From positions 1 through 47,977 of IMG/VR virus record IMGVR_UViG_3300042876_000267: a stretch of DNA of 47,977 bases; one strand, written 5' to 3'. Shown piece by piece: positions 1 through 7,238 of this stretch. The DNA is from a virus. Position 1 is the stretch's first letter, and the number at the start of each line of letters is the position of its first letter. The notes under the pieces were generated by a model that was not told the DNA's origin, did not search any database, and worked only from the letters and a program-made list of their open reading frames with translations. Made by a program: the position numbers and the translations under genes.

Positions 1-127
1 TGGTCCTTTGATCTACTTCGGAGCAGATACGCGAACCCGCGTAAGCGCCCACACCACCCGCACCCACCACGGCGGCCCGATCTGCTGCGCCACCTTCCGC
101 CAGTGTTGCAGGTCCACCCCCTGCCCA
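1..127. repeat. Terminal redundancy, copy 1 (assembly overlap)
   Basis: Bases 1-127 are identical to 47851-47977. A 127-base exact overlap is the usual k-mer overlap left when a circular genome is closed by a de Bruijn assembler. It is therefore read as a sign of circular (or circularly permuted) DNA rather than a biological terminal repeat. Gene content continues smoothly across the join. Confidence 0.9.
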
Positions 128-293
128 ATCGCCTCCCGCGTTCCGTGTTCTGCCGGATCACTGCCGTCGCAAACGCCAGCACCTTCTCGGGATCCTTGGT
201 GATCGCCTCGCGCATCTCAATCTCTGTGCTCCGCAGCAGGAACTCAGTCTCCGGCGGCAGGGCCTCCATCACCATCCACTGGTTCAAGCCCAT
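13..293 (-). pseudogene. Small lysis-operon gene split by a -1 frameshift
   Basis: The start ATG at 293 overlaps the endolysin stop (TGATG), so the gene is the third of the minus-strand lysis operon. Frame A gives MGLNQWMVMEALPPETEFLL and continues to about residue 52. Coding character then moves to the -1 frame, about 41 more residues (REAIGQGVDLQHWRKVAQQI onwards), ending in TAG at 15-13. The second frame has no ATG, GTG or TTG of its own. One extra G in the GGG run (plus-strand CCC at 135-137) would restore a single protein of about 93 residues. No slippery heptamer is present, so a sequencing or assembly error, or a real mutation, is likelier than programmed frameshifting. The break is eight bases from the assembly overlap. 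Its stop is one base from the stop of the convergent regulator gene at the other end of the contig. Function unknown. Confidence 0.6.
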
Positions 294-1513
294 CAGATCG
301 GCCTCACGGGGGGGCAGGTCCCTAGGGACCAGTTGACGAACAGTAAGCGCGGATCGTGTTTTCGCAGTAGCTCAACGCACCGTTTGACATCCGCAATGCT
401 CCGCAGCACCACGCATCCAGCGCTCCCCGGCGCTACGCCGTGGTTCTCGTCGTAGTGGATCCCAATGGCGCTTCGTTCCGTCTTGCCCGGCGCCTGGTAG
501 TTGAGTCCCACCCACACCGGCCCCAGCCCCGGCCCCCACGTCGCGTTGTAGTTGTCCCGTCCGCTGGCCCACTCGATGTTCTCCACGCCCCAGCGGCCCT
601 CCGGCAGCGGCTCCATGCTCTGCGCCCTGCTGTCTCGCCCTCGCCTGAACTTTTGCCGTCCCGGCGCCCCGCTTACCACCAGCAGATGCGCCATCGGGAT
701 GCTGTTCACCACAAACTCCAGCTTCAGCAGCTCTAGGCCACGGGGGTCAACCTGCCCCGTCCGCATCAGCGTCATGTGGTTGGGTAACCGCACTGGCACG
801 GCTTGTTGTGCAGGAAGCCGCAACTGAGGCAACGTCTTGCCCGCCAGGCTTTCCCTTGCCTGCTTTAGTGCCTTCTGCACCTCGGCCACCTTTGCGCTGG
901 CTCGATTGCCCGCAGAATCACCGTCGTAGAAGCCCTTGCCGTTGGCCATCGGGATGCTGGCCCACTCCTTCGCCAGCTCAAGCTGGGCATCCTCAAGGCT
1001 CACGTCCCCGCCCTGCAGGTAGTCCCGCAGCTTTGGCCGCTTCCCGCCCAGCAGCAGCGCTACCGCCAGCATGTCCTGGCCCTCAGGGTTGAACAGGTCA
1101 GACGGCAGCATCCCCGAGTCCCGTACTGCAATCTCCAGCGTGCTCGGGATAAATTGGTATCGGCCTACAGCGAAAATCCCCTCGTCACGCTGCAGGCTCC
1201 GTACTTGGCCGATGGTCAGCCGGTCAAGCCCCGGGTACCCACCAGGCGTGTCCCCGGCCCTTCCGCGGTTCACGCTGTTGTAGTTGCCTTCGCTCTGCGC
1301 GATCAGATCCAGCAGCGGCATCAGCCGGTCAAACAGGTTCATGCCCTTCGGCGCTGCAGGGCTTCCCTGCGCTCGCCACAGCTCGGTGAACTGTTGCTTC
1401 TGGGCATCGGTCATTGACTCCCACAGCGCCGAGAACGCCGCAAGCTGGTGGGGCGTGATCGTCCCAGTGCGGGCAATGTGCTCAGCAGCAGCACGGACAG
1501 AGGCGTAGGTCAT
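293..1513 (-). CDS. Endolysin: lysozyme-like muramidase fused to L,D-transpeptidase-like domain
   Basis: A 406-residue cell-wall enzyme. Residues 60-200 resemble the phage muramidase/lytic transglycosylase fold, with likely catalytic Glu75 in AQSEGNYNS and the helix GRYQFIPSTLEIAV (118-131). Residues 265-400 end in a YkuD-like Cys motif: His353 (IHYDENHG), then Ser364 and Cys367 in GSAGCVVL, matching the H...S-x-GC signature of L,D-transpeptidases. Its start overlaps the holin-like gene by ATGA, giving a classic holin-endolysin pair transcribed away from the terminase genes. No signal peptide is visible, so export would need the holin. The muramidase call is firm; whether the C-terminal domain cuts, anchors or merely binds peptidoglycan is inference. 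Confidence 0.85.
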   Translation of the reverse strand: MTYASVRAAAEHIARTGTITPHQLAAFSALWESMTDAQKQQFTELWRAQGSPAAPKGMNLFDRLMPLLDLIAQSEGNYNSVNRGRAGDTPGGYPGLDRLTIGQVRSLQRDEGIFAVGRYQFIPSTLEIAVRDSGMLPSDLFNPEGQDMLAVALLLGGKRPKLRDYLQGGDVSLEDAQLELAKEWASIPMANGKGFYDGDSAGNRASAKVAEVQKALKQARESLAGKTLPQLRLPAQQAVPVRLPNHMTLMRTGQVDPRGLELLKLEFVVNSIPMAHLLVVSGAPGRQKFRRGRDSRAQSMEPLPEGRWGVENIEWASGRDNYNATWGPGLGPVWVGLNYQAPGKTERSAIGIHYDENHGVAPGSAGCVVLRSIADVKRCVELLRKHDPRLLFVNWSLGTCPPVRPI

Positions 1514-1725
1514 CGGTCGTCCTCATTCAGCACATTGGTCGCCAGTGCCAGCGCATTAGTCGCCAGCCCTGCCCATGCACCTGCCGCCATATCCCTCGCC
1601 TCCCGGCACGCCTCGCCCCCGTCGTTGCCCATGCAGCTCAGCCAATCGGCCGAATACACCCCCGCACCAATGGCAAAGCCCGCCAGGCACGTCAGCAAAG
1701 CACCCGTGATCAGTCGGTAGCGCAT
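1510..1725 (-). CDS. Holin-like membrane protein
   Basis: A 71-residue protein with two hydrophobic stretches, residues 4-23 (RLITGALLTCLAGFAIGAGV) and about 50-66 (AGAWAGLATNALALATN), and a charged end (NEDDR). It directly precedes and overlaps the endolysin (ATGA), the usual holin position. The ATG at 1725 is chosen because a late-gene start-associated element (1744-1755) lies 18 nt upstream and because the longer reading has no membrane character. Holin is assigned by position and topology, not by recognisable homology. Confidence 0.6.
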   Translation of the reverse strand: MRYRLITGALLTCLAGFAIGAGVYSADWLSCMGNDGGEACREARDMAAGAWAGLATNALALATNVLNEDDR

Positions 1726-1743
1726 CGCATGATCGGCGGTCCC

Positions 1744-1755
1744 CCTAGCTTGCCC
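1744..1755 (-). promoter_or_regulatory. Start-associated element, minus strand (GGGCAAGCTAGG)
   Basis: Read on the minus strand this is GGGCAAGCTAGG, 18 nt before the holin-like start at 1725. It matches the late-gene consensus GGCAASCTARGCC and points in the direction of its gene. It shows that the element follows gene orientation rather than one strand. Confidence 0.7.
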
Positions 1756-1807
1756 ATTCGCAACATGGGCTAACATTCGGCCATAACGCTGCCGTGATAA
1801 CGTCCGT

Positions 1808-2140
1808 ATGGCTTGCCGCGACGTCGTAGATACACGCGTTGAAGAAGCCATGGCCGCGTTAGCCATTGGCCAGAAGCGCGACATTTCCAAGCTGGAACGA
1901 AAGCTGTCCGAGAAGTGGGGAGTCTCCACCCGGCAGGTACGCCGTTATCTGGCAGTGGCCCGCGCCCGCTTGCGTCGTTCATGGGATGAGCAAGGCCCCG
2001 ACATGGCTGCCCTTGTCTTCCAGGCATACACCGATCTCTACCGGCACGCCATGGAAAACAGCAAGGAGCCGCATCAGATCCAGAACGCACGCGCCATCCT
2101 TGACCGCATGACCGCCTTGGCTGGGCTCACCGGCACCTGA
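1808..2140 (+). CDS. terS: Terminase small subunit
   Basis: A 110-residue mostly helical protein directly before the large terminase (TGATG overlap). Residues 27-55 (SKLERKLSEKWGVSTRQVRR onwards) form a helix-turn-helix suited to recognising phage DNA, and the C-terminal half is helical, fitting oligomerisation. Small size, position and HTH fit TerS, which recruits concatemeric DNA to the packaging motor. The ATG at 1808 is used; ATG 1850 is an alternative. It diverges from the lysis operon, so 1726-1807 must hold promoters for both directions. Confidence 0.75.
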   Translation: MACRDVVDTRVEEAMAALAIGQKRDISKLERKLSEKWGVSTRQVRRYLAVARARLRRSWDEQGPDMAALVFQAYTDLYRHAMENSKEPHQIQNARAILDRMTALAGLTGT

Positions 2141-3501
2141 TGGGGATCCTGAGCAAGCGGGAGGGCTCTATCCTTGTGCGCCCCGGTGACTCGGGCGGCC
2201 CCCGCTATCCCGGCACCGCAGAGCAGCTTCTGGCCGAGCTGCGGGACCAGCTTCAGGAAGGCGGCCAGCGTGAGCTATTTGACGATGACCACTCCACAGA
2301 GATTGGCGTTGTGGCTGGCTACGGCAGCGGCAAGACAACGGCCGACTGCTACAAGGCCATCAAGCTGGCCATGCAGAACCCAGGCCACGTTGGTGCTGTG
2401 CTGGAGCCCATCTACGGGATGCTGGAAGAAATCTGGTTCCCCAAGTTCGAGGAGGTCTTAGACCGTCACCGGATCCCCTTCACTTTCAGTCGAAAGTCGG
2501 ATAGGCCCGAGCACGTCCTTCACCTTCCGACAGGGGATGCCACGGTTGCGGCCCGTGCCATGGAAGGCTGGCGGCGCATTGTTGGTCCTGACTGGGCCTG
2601 GGCCATTGGCGACGAATCAGACACCATCAAGACCAGCGAGGCCATCAAGGCATACAAGAAGATCACTGGCCGGATCCGTGTAGGCAACGTCCGGCAAGTG
2701 GTCATGACCAGCACGCCGGAGGGCTTCGGCTTTCACTATCAGACCTTCGGCAGTGAGGAGGCCGCCTCTGTCCCCGGTCGTCGCCTGATCCGCATGAGGT
2801 CGGACGATAACAAGTACCTGACGCCCGACTACTTCGAGCGGATGGAGCGCAACTACACGGTTGAGGAGCTGCGGGCCTACCGGGATGGCGTCTACGTCAA
2901 CCTTGCTACTGGGAGCGTCTGGTACAAGTTCGATCGGGCCAAGCACGTCAGGCCCGTGGAGTACGACCCGACCGACAGCGAGACGCTGATCCTTGGCTGT
3001 GACTTCAACATCGGCAACACGAACGGGATCGTGCAGGTCAAGCGTGGGCCGGTGATGCTGACCATCGATGAGATCCGCACGCACGACACCGAGCAACTGT
3101 GCCAGGAGGTGCGCCGCCGCTATCCTCATGCCACGATCCACGGCTACCCAGACGCCTCAGGAGCCAACCGCAGCACCAACAGCACCCGCAGCGACACCAA
3201 CATCCTTGCCGAGTACGGGATTGGCAACTACAGCCCCAAGGCGAACCCCCCTGTCAGGGATCGGGTCGCGGTGGGCAACAGCAGGCTTGAAAACGGCAAA
3301 GGCGAGGTGAACATCGTCATCGACCCGCGCTGTAAGGGGCTGATCCAAGACCTGGAGCGCCAGTGCTACGACGAGAAGGGCGAGCCGGACAAGGCGAACG
3401 GGAACGACCACCGGCCAGAGGCATGGAGCTACCCGCTGCACCGGATCTTCTCCACGGGCAAGCCGCTGGCGGGGCCGGTGCGCTCCGTCCGCGTCTACTG
3501 A
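2140..3501 (+). CDS. terL: Terminase large subunit
   Basis: The 453-residue packaging ATPase-nuclease. Walker A is GVVAGYGSGKT (56-66). Walker B with catalytic Glu is WAWAIGDE (152-159). Coupling motif III is MTSTPEG (189-195). The C-terminal RNase H-like nuclease carries its expected acidic residues: Asp288 in ILGCDFNIGN, Asp338 in GYPDASG and Asp423 in GNDHRPEAW. It powers translocation of DNA through the portal and cuts the concatemer. Length is normal for Terminase_3/6-type proteins. The start overlaps TerS by one base, suggesting translational coupling. Confidence 0.95.
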   Translation: MGILSKREGSILVRPGDSGGPRYPGTAEQLLAELRDQLQEGGQRELFDDDHSTEIGVVAGYGSGKTTADCYKAIKLAMQNPGHVGAVLEPIYGMLEEIWFPKFEEVLDRHRIPFTFSRKSDRPEHVLHLPTGDATVAARAMEGWRRIVGPDWAWAIGDESDTIKTSEAIKAYKKITGRIRVGNVRQVVMTSTPEGFGFHYQTFGSEEAASVPGRRLIRMRSDDNKYLTPDYFERMERNYTVEELRAYRDGVYVNLATGSVWYKFDRAKHVRPVEYDPTDSETLILGCDFNIGNTNGIVQVKRGPVMLTIDEIRTHDTEQLCQEVRRRYPHATIHGYPDASGANRSTNSTRSDTNILAEYGIGNYSPKANPPVRDRVAVGNSRLENGKGEVNIVIDPRCKGLIQDLERQCYDEKGEPDKANGNDHRPEAWSYPLHRIFSTGKPLAGPVRSVRVY

Positions 3502-3519
3502 GCGTTGCCCTTTGGCAAG

Positions 3520-3525
3520 TACAAT
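3520..3525 (+). promoter_or_regulatory. Possible -10 element (TACAAT)
   Basis: TACAAT lies just after the terL stop and 70-80 nt before the chosen start of the next gene. No good -35 is seen at 16-18 nt, so the call is weak. It could give separate transcription of the three small genes that end at the terminator 4453-4481. Confidence 0.25.
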
Positions 3526-3597
3526 GGCCCTGCCCACTGGACAGAGACCATGGACTTCGGCCTCGTCCGCTTCCTCCTCAAACTGGAGCGCACCGTC

Positions 3598-3909
3598 ATG
3601 ACCATCCTTGAACGCGTACAGCAACTGATCAACTTCCAAGCGCAGAAGGAGGCGCTGTACCTCGCGCAGATCGCAGACCTCCGTGGCCAGCTTGAGGTGG
3701 CACTGGGCAATGATGCTGCCGATGCTGCCCGCATCGAGGAGGCTCGCGCTGAGGCTGCTGCTGCGGTCGAGGCTGCTGCTCAGGCCCAGGCCCGTGCCGA
3801 TAGCCTGCAGATGAAGGTGGACGAGGACATGGTGGAGGACGAGGCGGTGATTGCGCTGATCGACTCGGTGGTGTCGCCTGTCGAGCCGATGCCTGAGGAG
3901 GGGGCCTGA
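3598..3909 (+). CDS. Small coiled-coil protein, unknown function
   Basis: A 103-residue protein (MTILERVQQLINFQAQKEAL...) with a long Ala/Glu-rich helix (ARIEEARAEAAAAVEAAAQA) predicted to form a coiled coil, and an acidic C-terminus. It sits between the terminase and two more small genes, all overlapping by ATGA/TGATG. Upstream in-frame ATGs exist at 3505 and 3550; 3598 is chosen as the point where conserved-looking sequence begins. It could be a virion-assembly accessory or regulator; no family is recognised. Confidence 0.65.
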   Translation: MTILERVQQLINFQAQKEALYLAQIADLRGQLEVALGNDAADAARIEEARAEAAAAVEAAAQAQARADSLQMKVDEDMVEDEAVIALIDSVVSPVEPMPEEGA

Positions 3910-4115
3910 TGCTTCCTCATCAGCAACGGGTGGTTGAGGAGCTGGACCAGCTCTCCGAAAGGCTGAGTCGCCTGTGCCACTTCTTTGACACCAGCACCTA
4001 CTCCGACTTGTCAGAGGCAGAGAAAGCGCGCCTGCAAGCACAAGAGCATTTCATGCGGGGCTACCAGCTCATGCTTGAGTGCCGGATTGCTGCGTTTGAG
4101 CCGGAGGCGGCCTGA
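3909..4115 (+). CDS. Small helical phage protein of the HQQRVVEE type
   Basis: A 68-residue protein, MLPHQQRVVEELDQLSERLS at the start and LMLECRIAAFEPEAA at the end. The pattern Q-RV-E-(x)3-L-(x)n-FF...L-Q-(x)3-M-Y-(x)3-L-RI-F matches a very common family of small helical-hairpin phage proteins (the crAss001_48-related group), usually of unknown role. Overlaps both neighbours by a few bases, so it is co-translated. The family match is from memory of the pattern; moderate certainty. Confidence 0.7.
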   Translation: MLPHQQRVVEELDQLSERLSRLCHFFDTSTYSDLSEAEKARLQAQEHFMRGYQLMLECRIAAFEPEAA

Positions 4116-4408
4116 TGGCGCTCATCTACCCACAAGAGGCATGGGAAAGGTTCGGGCCTGCCCCGATCCAGATTCACGATGCCAACGGCAAGCGTCTGAT
4201 GAACGTCTGTGCATCAGATCCGCTGACCGGCGAGGTGATTCAGAACTGGCAGCCCGGCCTCTATGGCAAGGATGTGCCGCTGATCTTTCGGTGCTATGCG
4301 CTGTTGATGCGCTACCTGTGGAAGCGTTGGGGGATTGAGTCCGCAGGGGAGATCCCGAGGGTTCACTGGTTTGCTCCAGCGCCCCTGACCATCAAGCCTG
4401 CGGCCTGA
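4115..4408 (+). CDS. Hypothetical protein, last gene before terminator
   Basis: A 97-residue protein starting MALIYPQEAWERFGPAPIQI, with a Trp-rich middle (LLMRYLWKRWGIES). No domain is recognised. It overlaps the stop of the preceding gene by one base and is the final gene of the terminase operon, 45 nt before the intrinsic terminator. Confidence 0.7.
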   Translation: MALIYPQEAWERFGPAPIQIHDANGKRLMNVCASDPLTGEVIQNWQPGLYGKDVPLIFRCYALLMRYLWKRWGIESAGEIPRVHWFAPAPLTIKPAA

Positions 4409-4452
4409 TGCGGTTCCGCATCCGCTAGGGTGGGTGCGTTGACTTTGGCCTT

Positions 4453-4481
4453 GCCCCCGAGTGATGACCGGGGGCTTTTTT
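4453..4481 (+). terminator. Rho-independent terminator
   Basis: A perfect 7-bp stem GCCCCCG/CGGGGGC with a 9-nt loop is followed by six T residues. It closes the 1.8-4.4 kb operon and separates it from the head genes, which need their own expression signal. Confidence 0.9.
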
Positions 4482-4634
4482 GTGGGCTGTTGTTGATCGC
4501 GGTTCTATAGTGCGATCGCACCGGCTTGGGCCTGGGTCCCAAGCTGCCGCAGTAGCGGGCCTCTGCCTTAACGGGCAGGGGCTTCGTGCTATCAGGGCCA
4601 GCTATCTGGAAAATCCGGACGACTGATAGGCGCC

Positions 4635-4647
4635 GGCAACCTAGGCC
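4635..4647 (+). promoter_or_regulatory. Start-associated element (GGCAACCTAGGCC)
   Basis: Exact consensus copy, 15 nt before the ATG at 4663, at the end of the spacer after the terminator. The rest of the spacer (4482-4634) holds a TATAGT at 4506-4511 next to GCGATCGC and no gene that I can support. Confidence 0.7.
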
Positions 4648-4662
4648 ACAGAGCTAGTGCCC

Positions 4663-4824
4663 ATGGCCCGCCCCGTCGTCACCGGCCTCGGCCGCCGCCT
4701 CCCGATGCCCCGCAGCTTCGCCACGTTGAAGGGCAACGAGGCGTACCGGGTGGAGATCAGCGGGAACGCGCCGGAGCGCATCGAGATCCAGTACGTCCTC
4801 GAGCCGGAGAAAAGCAATGGCTAG
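4663..4824 (+). CDS. Small hypothetical protein (53 aa)
   Basis: ATG to TAG gives MARPVVTGLGRRLPMPRSFA... ending EPEKSNG. It follows a start-associated element at a 15-nt gap and overlaps the next gene (ATG 4817) by 8 nt, the compact packing seen throughout the late region. No family recognised. Confidence 0.6.
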   Translation: MARPVVTGLGRRLPMPRSFATLKGNEAYRVEISGNAPERIEIQYVLEPEKSNG

Positions 4825-5320
4825 GAAGTACACCAGGGATAACCGGGGCAGGTTCGCCAGCACGGGGGCAACCGCTAGAGGCGGGAGGCTCAAGACCGCA
4901 AGCGGGAATAAACGCAAGACGCAGACGATGAAGGCGGCAGGCGCTGGCGGGGCTGGCGTGATGAAGGGCGCCGTTAAGCGAAACCCGGGGGCGATGGCCA
5001 AACGCACTAGCGAGGCCATGAAGCCTGCGCCTGCGACGCCCATTGGGCGGAGCACTGGTCAACTACGAGGATTCAACCTGAACGGTGGTTCGTCAAATCC
5101 GTTTGCCCTTACGTCGGCAAATCCCCCCGCGTTCTTTGGCAACAAGAAAGCCGCTGCGGCTTTTGCCAAGAAGGCCGGTTGGAACGCTAAGGACGCGATG
5201 CCGGCAGCTAGCCGAATGTTTGACGGCTGGATTATTGGCCAGCAAACAGGCGTCAACTCCTGGCGCGTTTTGGCCAAGCGAGGTGGGTTCATTGATGGCC
5301 CTAGTCCCGGGTGGTACTAA
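4817..5320 (+). CDS. Basic head-module protein with RGRF tag (paralogue 1)
   Basis: A 167-residue protein starting MARKYTRDNRGRFASTG. The Y-x-RD-x-RGRF tag recurs at the N-terminus of two more genes nearby (6876, 7239). After a Lys/Gly-rich low-complexity stretch (residues 20-75) there is a folded-looking C-terminus rich in Trp and Gly (GWIIGQQTGVNSWRVLAKRG). It lies directly before the portal. I infer an internal virion or head-assembly protein; an RD-x-GRF element occurs near the ends of many phage head-associated proteins. Confidence 0.75.
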   Translation: MARKYTRDNRGRFASTGATARGGRLKTASGNKRKTQTMKAAGAGGAGVMKGAVKRNPGAMAKRTSEAMKPAPATPIGRSTGQLRGFNLNGGSSNPFALTSANPPAFFGNKKAAAAFAKKAGWNAKDAMPAASRMFDGWIIGQQTGVNSWRVLAKRGGFIDGPSPGWY

Positions 5321-5327
5321 GTGACGG

Positions 5328-5340
5328 GGCAAGCTAAGCC
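5328..5340 (+). promoter_or_regulatory. Start-associated element abutting portal ATG (GGCAAGCTAAGCC)
   Basis: The element ends at base 5340 and the portal ATG begins at 5341. No Shine-Dalgarno purine run intervenes, so the element itself probably has the ribosome-recruiting or transcript-start role. Confidence 0.7.
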
Positions 5341-6873
5341 ATGACGTATTCCTACGGCACGGACAAGGCCCGCATCCAGGCCAACATCACCACGGCCCGC
5401 ACCCTTGAGGTCTGGCAGCCGGGGCAGGTGTGGGAGCGCATGGCCCCACGCTGGGAGCTGCCCGAGGCCCTGGCCGCTGGCACGATCTACCTGCAGCAGC
5501 AGGGTGAGCGGTGGCTGCCTAGGGAGCCTGAGGAGCAGGATGCCTCCTATGCCGTGCGGCTGGGCAACAGCATGTGCCCGCCGTACATGCTGCGGCTTGA
5601 GAACATGCTGGCGGGCCTGCTGTGCCGTCAGGCCATCCGGCTGGAAGACGTGCCCGACAACGTGCGGGAGCAGCTATTCAACGTTGACCTGCAGGGCAAT
5701 GACTTGGATGCGTGGATGTACCAGCAGGCCAAGTTAATGATCAGGTATGGCCATATCGGCACGCTGGTGGACATGCCCCGCGATAGTGAGGACGAGGACA
5801 ACCGGCCCTACTGGATCGGCTACACGCCCCGCGACATCCTGGGGTGGCGCACGGCCGTAGAAGGTGGCAGCCAGCGCATCACCGAGCTGCGCCTGCGGGA
5901 GGAGATCGTCCTGCCCTATGACCCCAGCGATGGGGTGGCATCGGCACGCTACGGGGAGGAGGCCGTGACCCAGATCAGGGTGCTGCGGCCCGGCAGCTTT
6001 GAGCTATGGCGCAGCAAGGGAGGGCGCACCCTCGACTTTGACATGGTGGATTCTGGCCCCACCACTCTGCAACAGATCCCCTTTGCCGTTGCGTATGCCA
6101 ATCGCGTGGGCCTGCTGGAGAGCGTCCCGGCGCTTGAGGAGGTGGCATGGCTGAACCTTGCGGCCTACCGGCGGACCAGCGACCTGGCGAACCAGCTCCA
6201 CATCGCGGCGGTGCCCAAGCTGTTCATCAAGGGCCTGCCCGGTGAGCCCGACAAGATCGACGGAGGCCCCAGCTTCGCCACGGCCATCCCGCTGGATGCA
6301 GAGCCCATCTACGTGGAGCCCCAAGGCACCAGCTACGCCTACCAGTTTCAGCATCTGGAGCTGCTGGAGAAGCAAATCAAGGAGCTGGGCCTCGCCACCG
6401 TCCACGGTGAAAAGGCCGTGGCCGAGAGTGGCCAGTCGAAGGAGATCAGCCGCAGCCAAGGCGACGGCACCCTGATGTCCATCGCCCTGCAACTGCAGGA
6501 CATGATCGATTCTGCCCTCCGGTTCCACGGCGAGTACCTGGGCCTGGCGCCTGACGCGGTCGGCCGGTGCATGGTCAACACCGAGTTCACTGAGGTTACG
6601 CTGGATGCCACCGTTGGCAAGTTCCTCCACGAGCTGCGGACGGCAGGCGACATCACCCAGGAGACCATGCTGATCAGCCTCGCCGCACGCAAGTGTTTTT
6701 ATGATGATTTCGATGTTGATCGTGAATTAGAGGAGACCGCGCAGCAGCAGGCCGAGATGCAGGCGCAGCGGGAGAAGGAGCTGAAAATGATGATGGAGGC
6801 TCAGCTCCCAGCAGCAGGTGGGAAGCCGCCAGCAGTTGGCCAACCTAGGCCGACGCCTGCACCCCCTGTCTGA
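5341..6873 (+). CDS. Portal protein (DUF4055-like)
   Basis: A 510-residue protein of portal size between the terminase and scaffold/capsid genes. The N-terminal region (Y-x(3)-RLGNSMCPPYMLRLENMLAG, then a long helical middle with RYGHIGTLVDMP) fits the DUF4055 portal group. The C-terminus is a Gln/Glu-rich helix ending in a Pro tail. Portals form the dodecameric vertex through which DNA is pumped and to which the tail attaches. The 3' end contains the start-associated element used by the next gene. Confidence 0.85.
   Translation: MTYSYGTDKARIQANITTARTLEVWQPGQVWERMAPRWELPEALAAGTIYLQQQGERWLPREPEEQDASYAVRLGNSMCPPYMLRLENMLAGLLCRQAIRLEDVPDNVREQLFNVDLQGNDLDAWMYQQAKLMIRYGHIGTLVDMPRDSEDEDNRPYWIGYTPRDILGWRTAVEGGSQRITELRLREEIVLPYDPSDGVASARYGEEAVTQIRVLRPGSFELWRSKGGRTLDFDMVDSGPTTLQQIPFAVAYANRVGLLESVPALEEVAWLNLAAYRRTSDLANQLHIAAVPKLFIKGLPGEPDKIDGGPSFATAIPLDAEPIYVEPQGTSYAYQFQHLELLEKQIKELGLATVHGEKAVAESGQSKEISRSQGDGTLMSIALQLQDMIDSALRFHGEYLGLAPDAVGRCMVNTEFTEVTLDATVGKFLHELRTAGDITQETMLISLAARKCFYDDFDVDRELEETAQQQAEMQAQREKELKMMMEAQLPAAGGKPPAVGQPRPTPAPPV
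6838..6851 (+). promoter_or_regulatory. Start-associated element inside portal 3' end
   Basis: GGCCAACCTAGGCC, with one extra C, lies in the last codons of the portal gene, 24 nt before ATG 6876. Its presence inside coding sequence suggests selection for the element itself. Confidence 0.6.
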
Positions 6874-6875
6874 TC

Positions 6876-7211
6876 ATGGCCCGTCGATATAGCCGCGATG
6901 CACGCGGCCGCTTCTCTGGTGGCGGCAGCGGAACTGCACCGCGCACGATGAAAACCAAGCTCGCCCGCACGGTGGCGCCGCAGGGGACGATCTCAAAGCG
7001 CAAGGCCAGCCGTGACGCCAACCGTGAGGCATACAAAGGCAAGGAGGAGATTGGCAACGTGGGGCCTTGGATCCTTCGCCAGCGCCCCCGCAGGCTTCCT
7101 GGCGGCCCCTTGGCCCCTGCCAAGTTGCGAGGCAATGCAGATGGCACCGCGAGCCCGATTGCAGCAGCAGGGAAACGGCGAAGGGGCGCCAGAACGCGGC
7201 GGGCAACCTAA
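6876..7211 (+). CDS. Basic head-module protein with RGRF tag (paralogue 2)
   Basis: A 111-residue, strongly basic protein starting MARRYSRDARGRFSGGGSGT. It shares the Y-x-RD-x-RGRF tag with genes 4817 and 7239; the rest is Arg/Lys/Gly-rich (KRKASRDANREAYKGKEEIG) and ends KRRRGARTRRAT. Probably a DNA-binding internal capsid protein; this is inference from charge, tag and location. The next gene's element (7202-7214) overlaps its stop. Confidence 0.7.
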   Translation: MARRYSRDARGRFSGGGSGTAPRTMKTKLARTVAPQGTISKRKASRDANREAYKGKEEIGNVGPWILRQRPRRLPGGPLAPAKLRGNADGTASPIAAAGKRRRGARTRRAT

Positions 7212-7214
7212 GGC
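7202..7214 (+). promoter_or_regulatory. Start-associated element (GGCAACCTAAGGC)
   Basis: Overlaps the stop of the 6876 gene and lies 24 nt before the ATG at 7239, the same spacing as the 6838 copy. Confidence 0.65.
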
Positions 7215-7238
7215 AACTCCCCAAGCCCCTGTCTAGTC

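Noticed and set aside
3157-4041. Minus-strand frame of 294 codons opposite terL and small genes
   Set aside because: Runs against three well-supported genes; leucine/arginine-rich shadow.
4509-4518. GCGATCGC (HIP1) sites here and near 41658 as a cyanobacterial signature
   Set aside because: Only two were noticed; one or two are expected by chance at this size and GC content.
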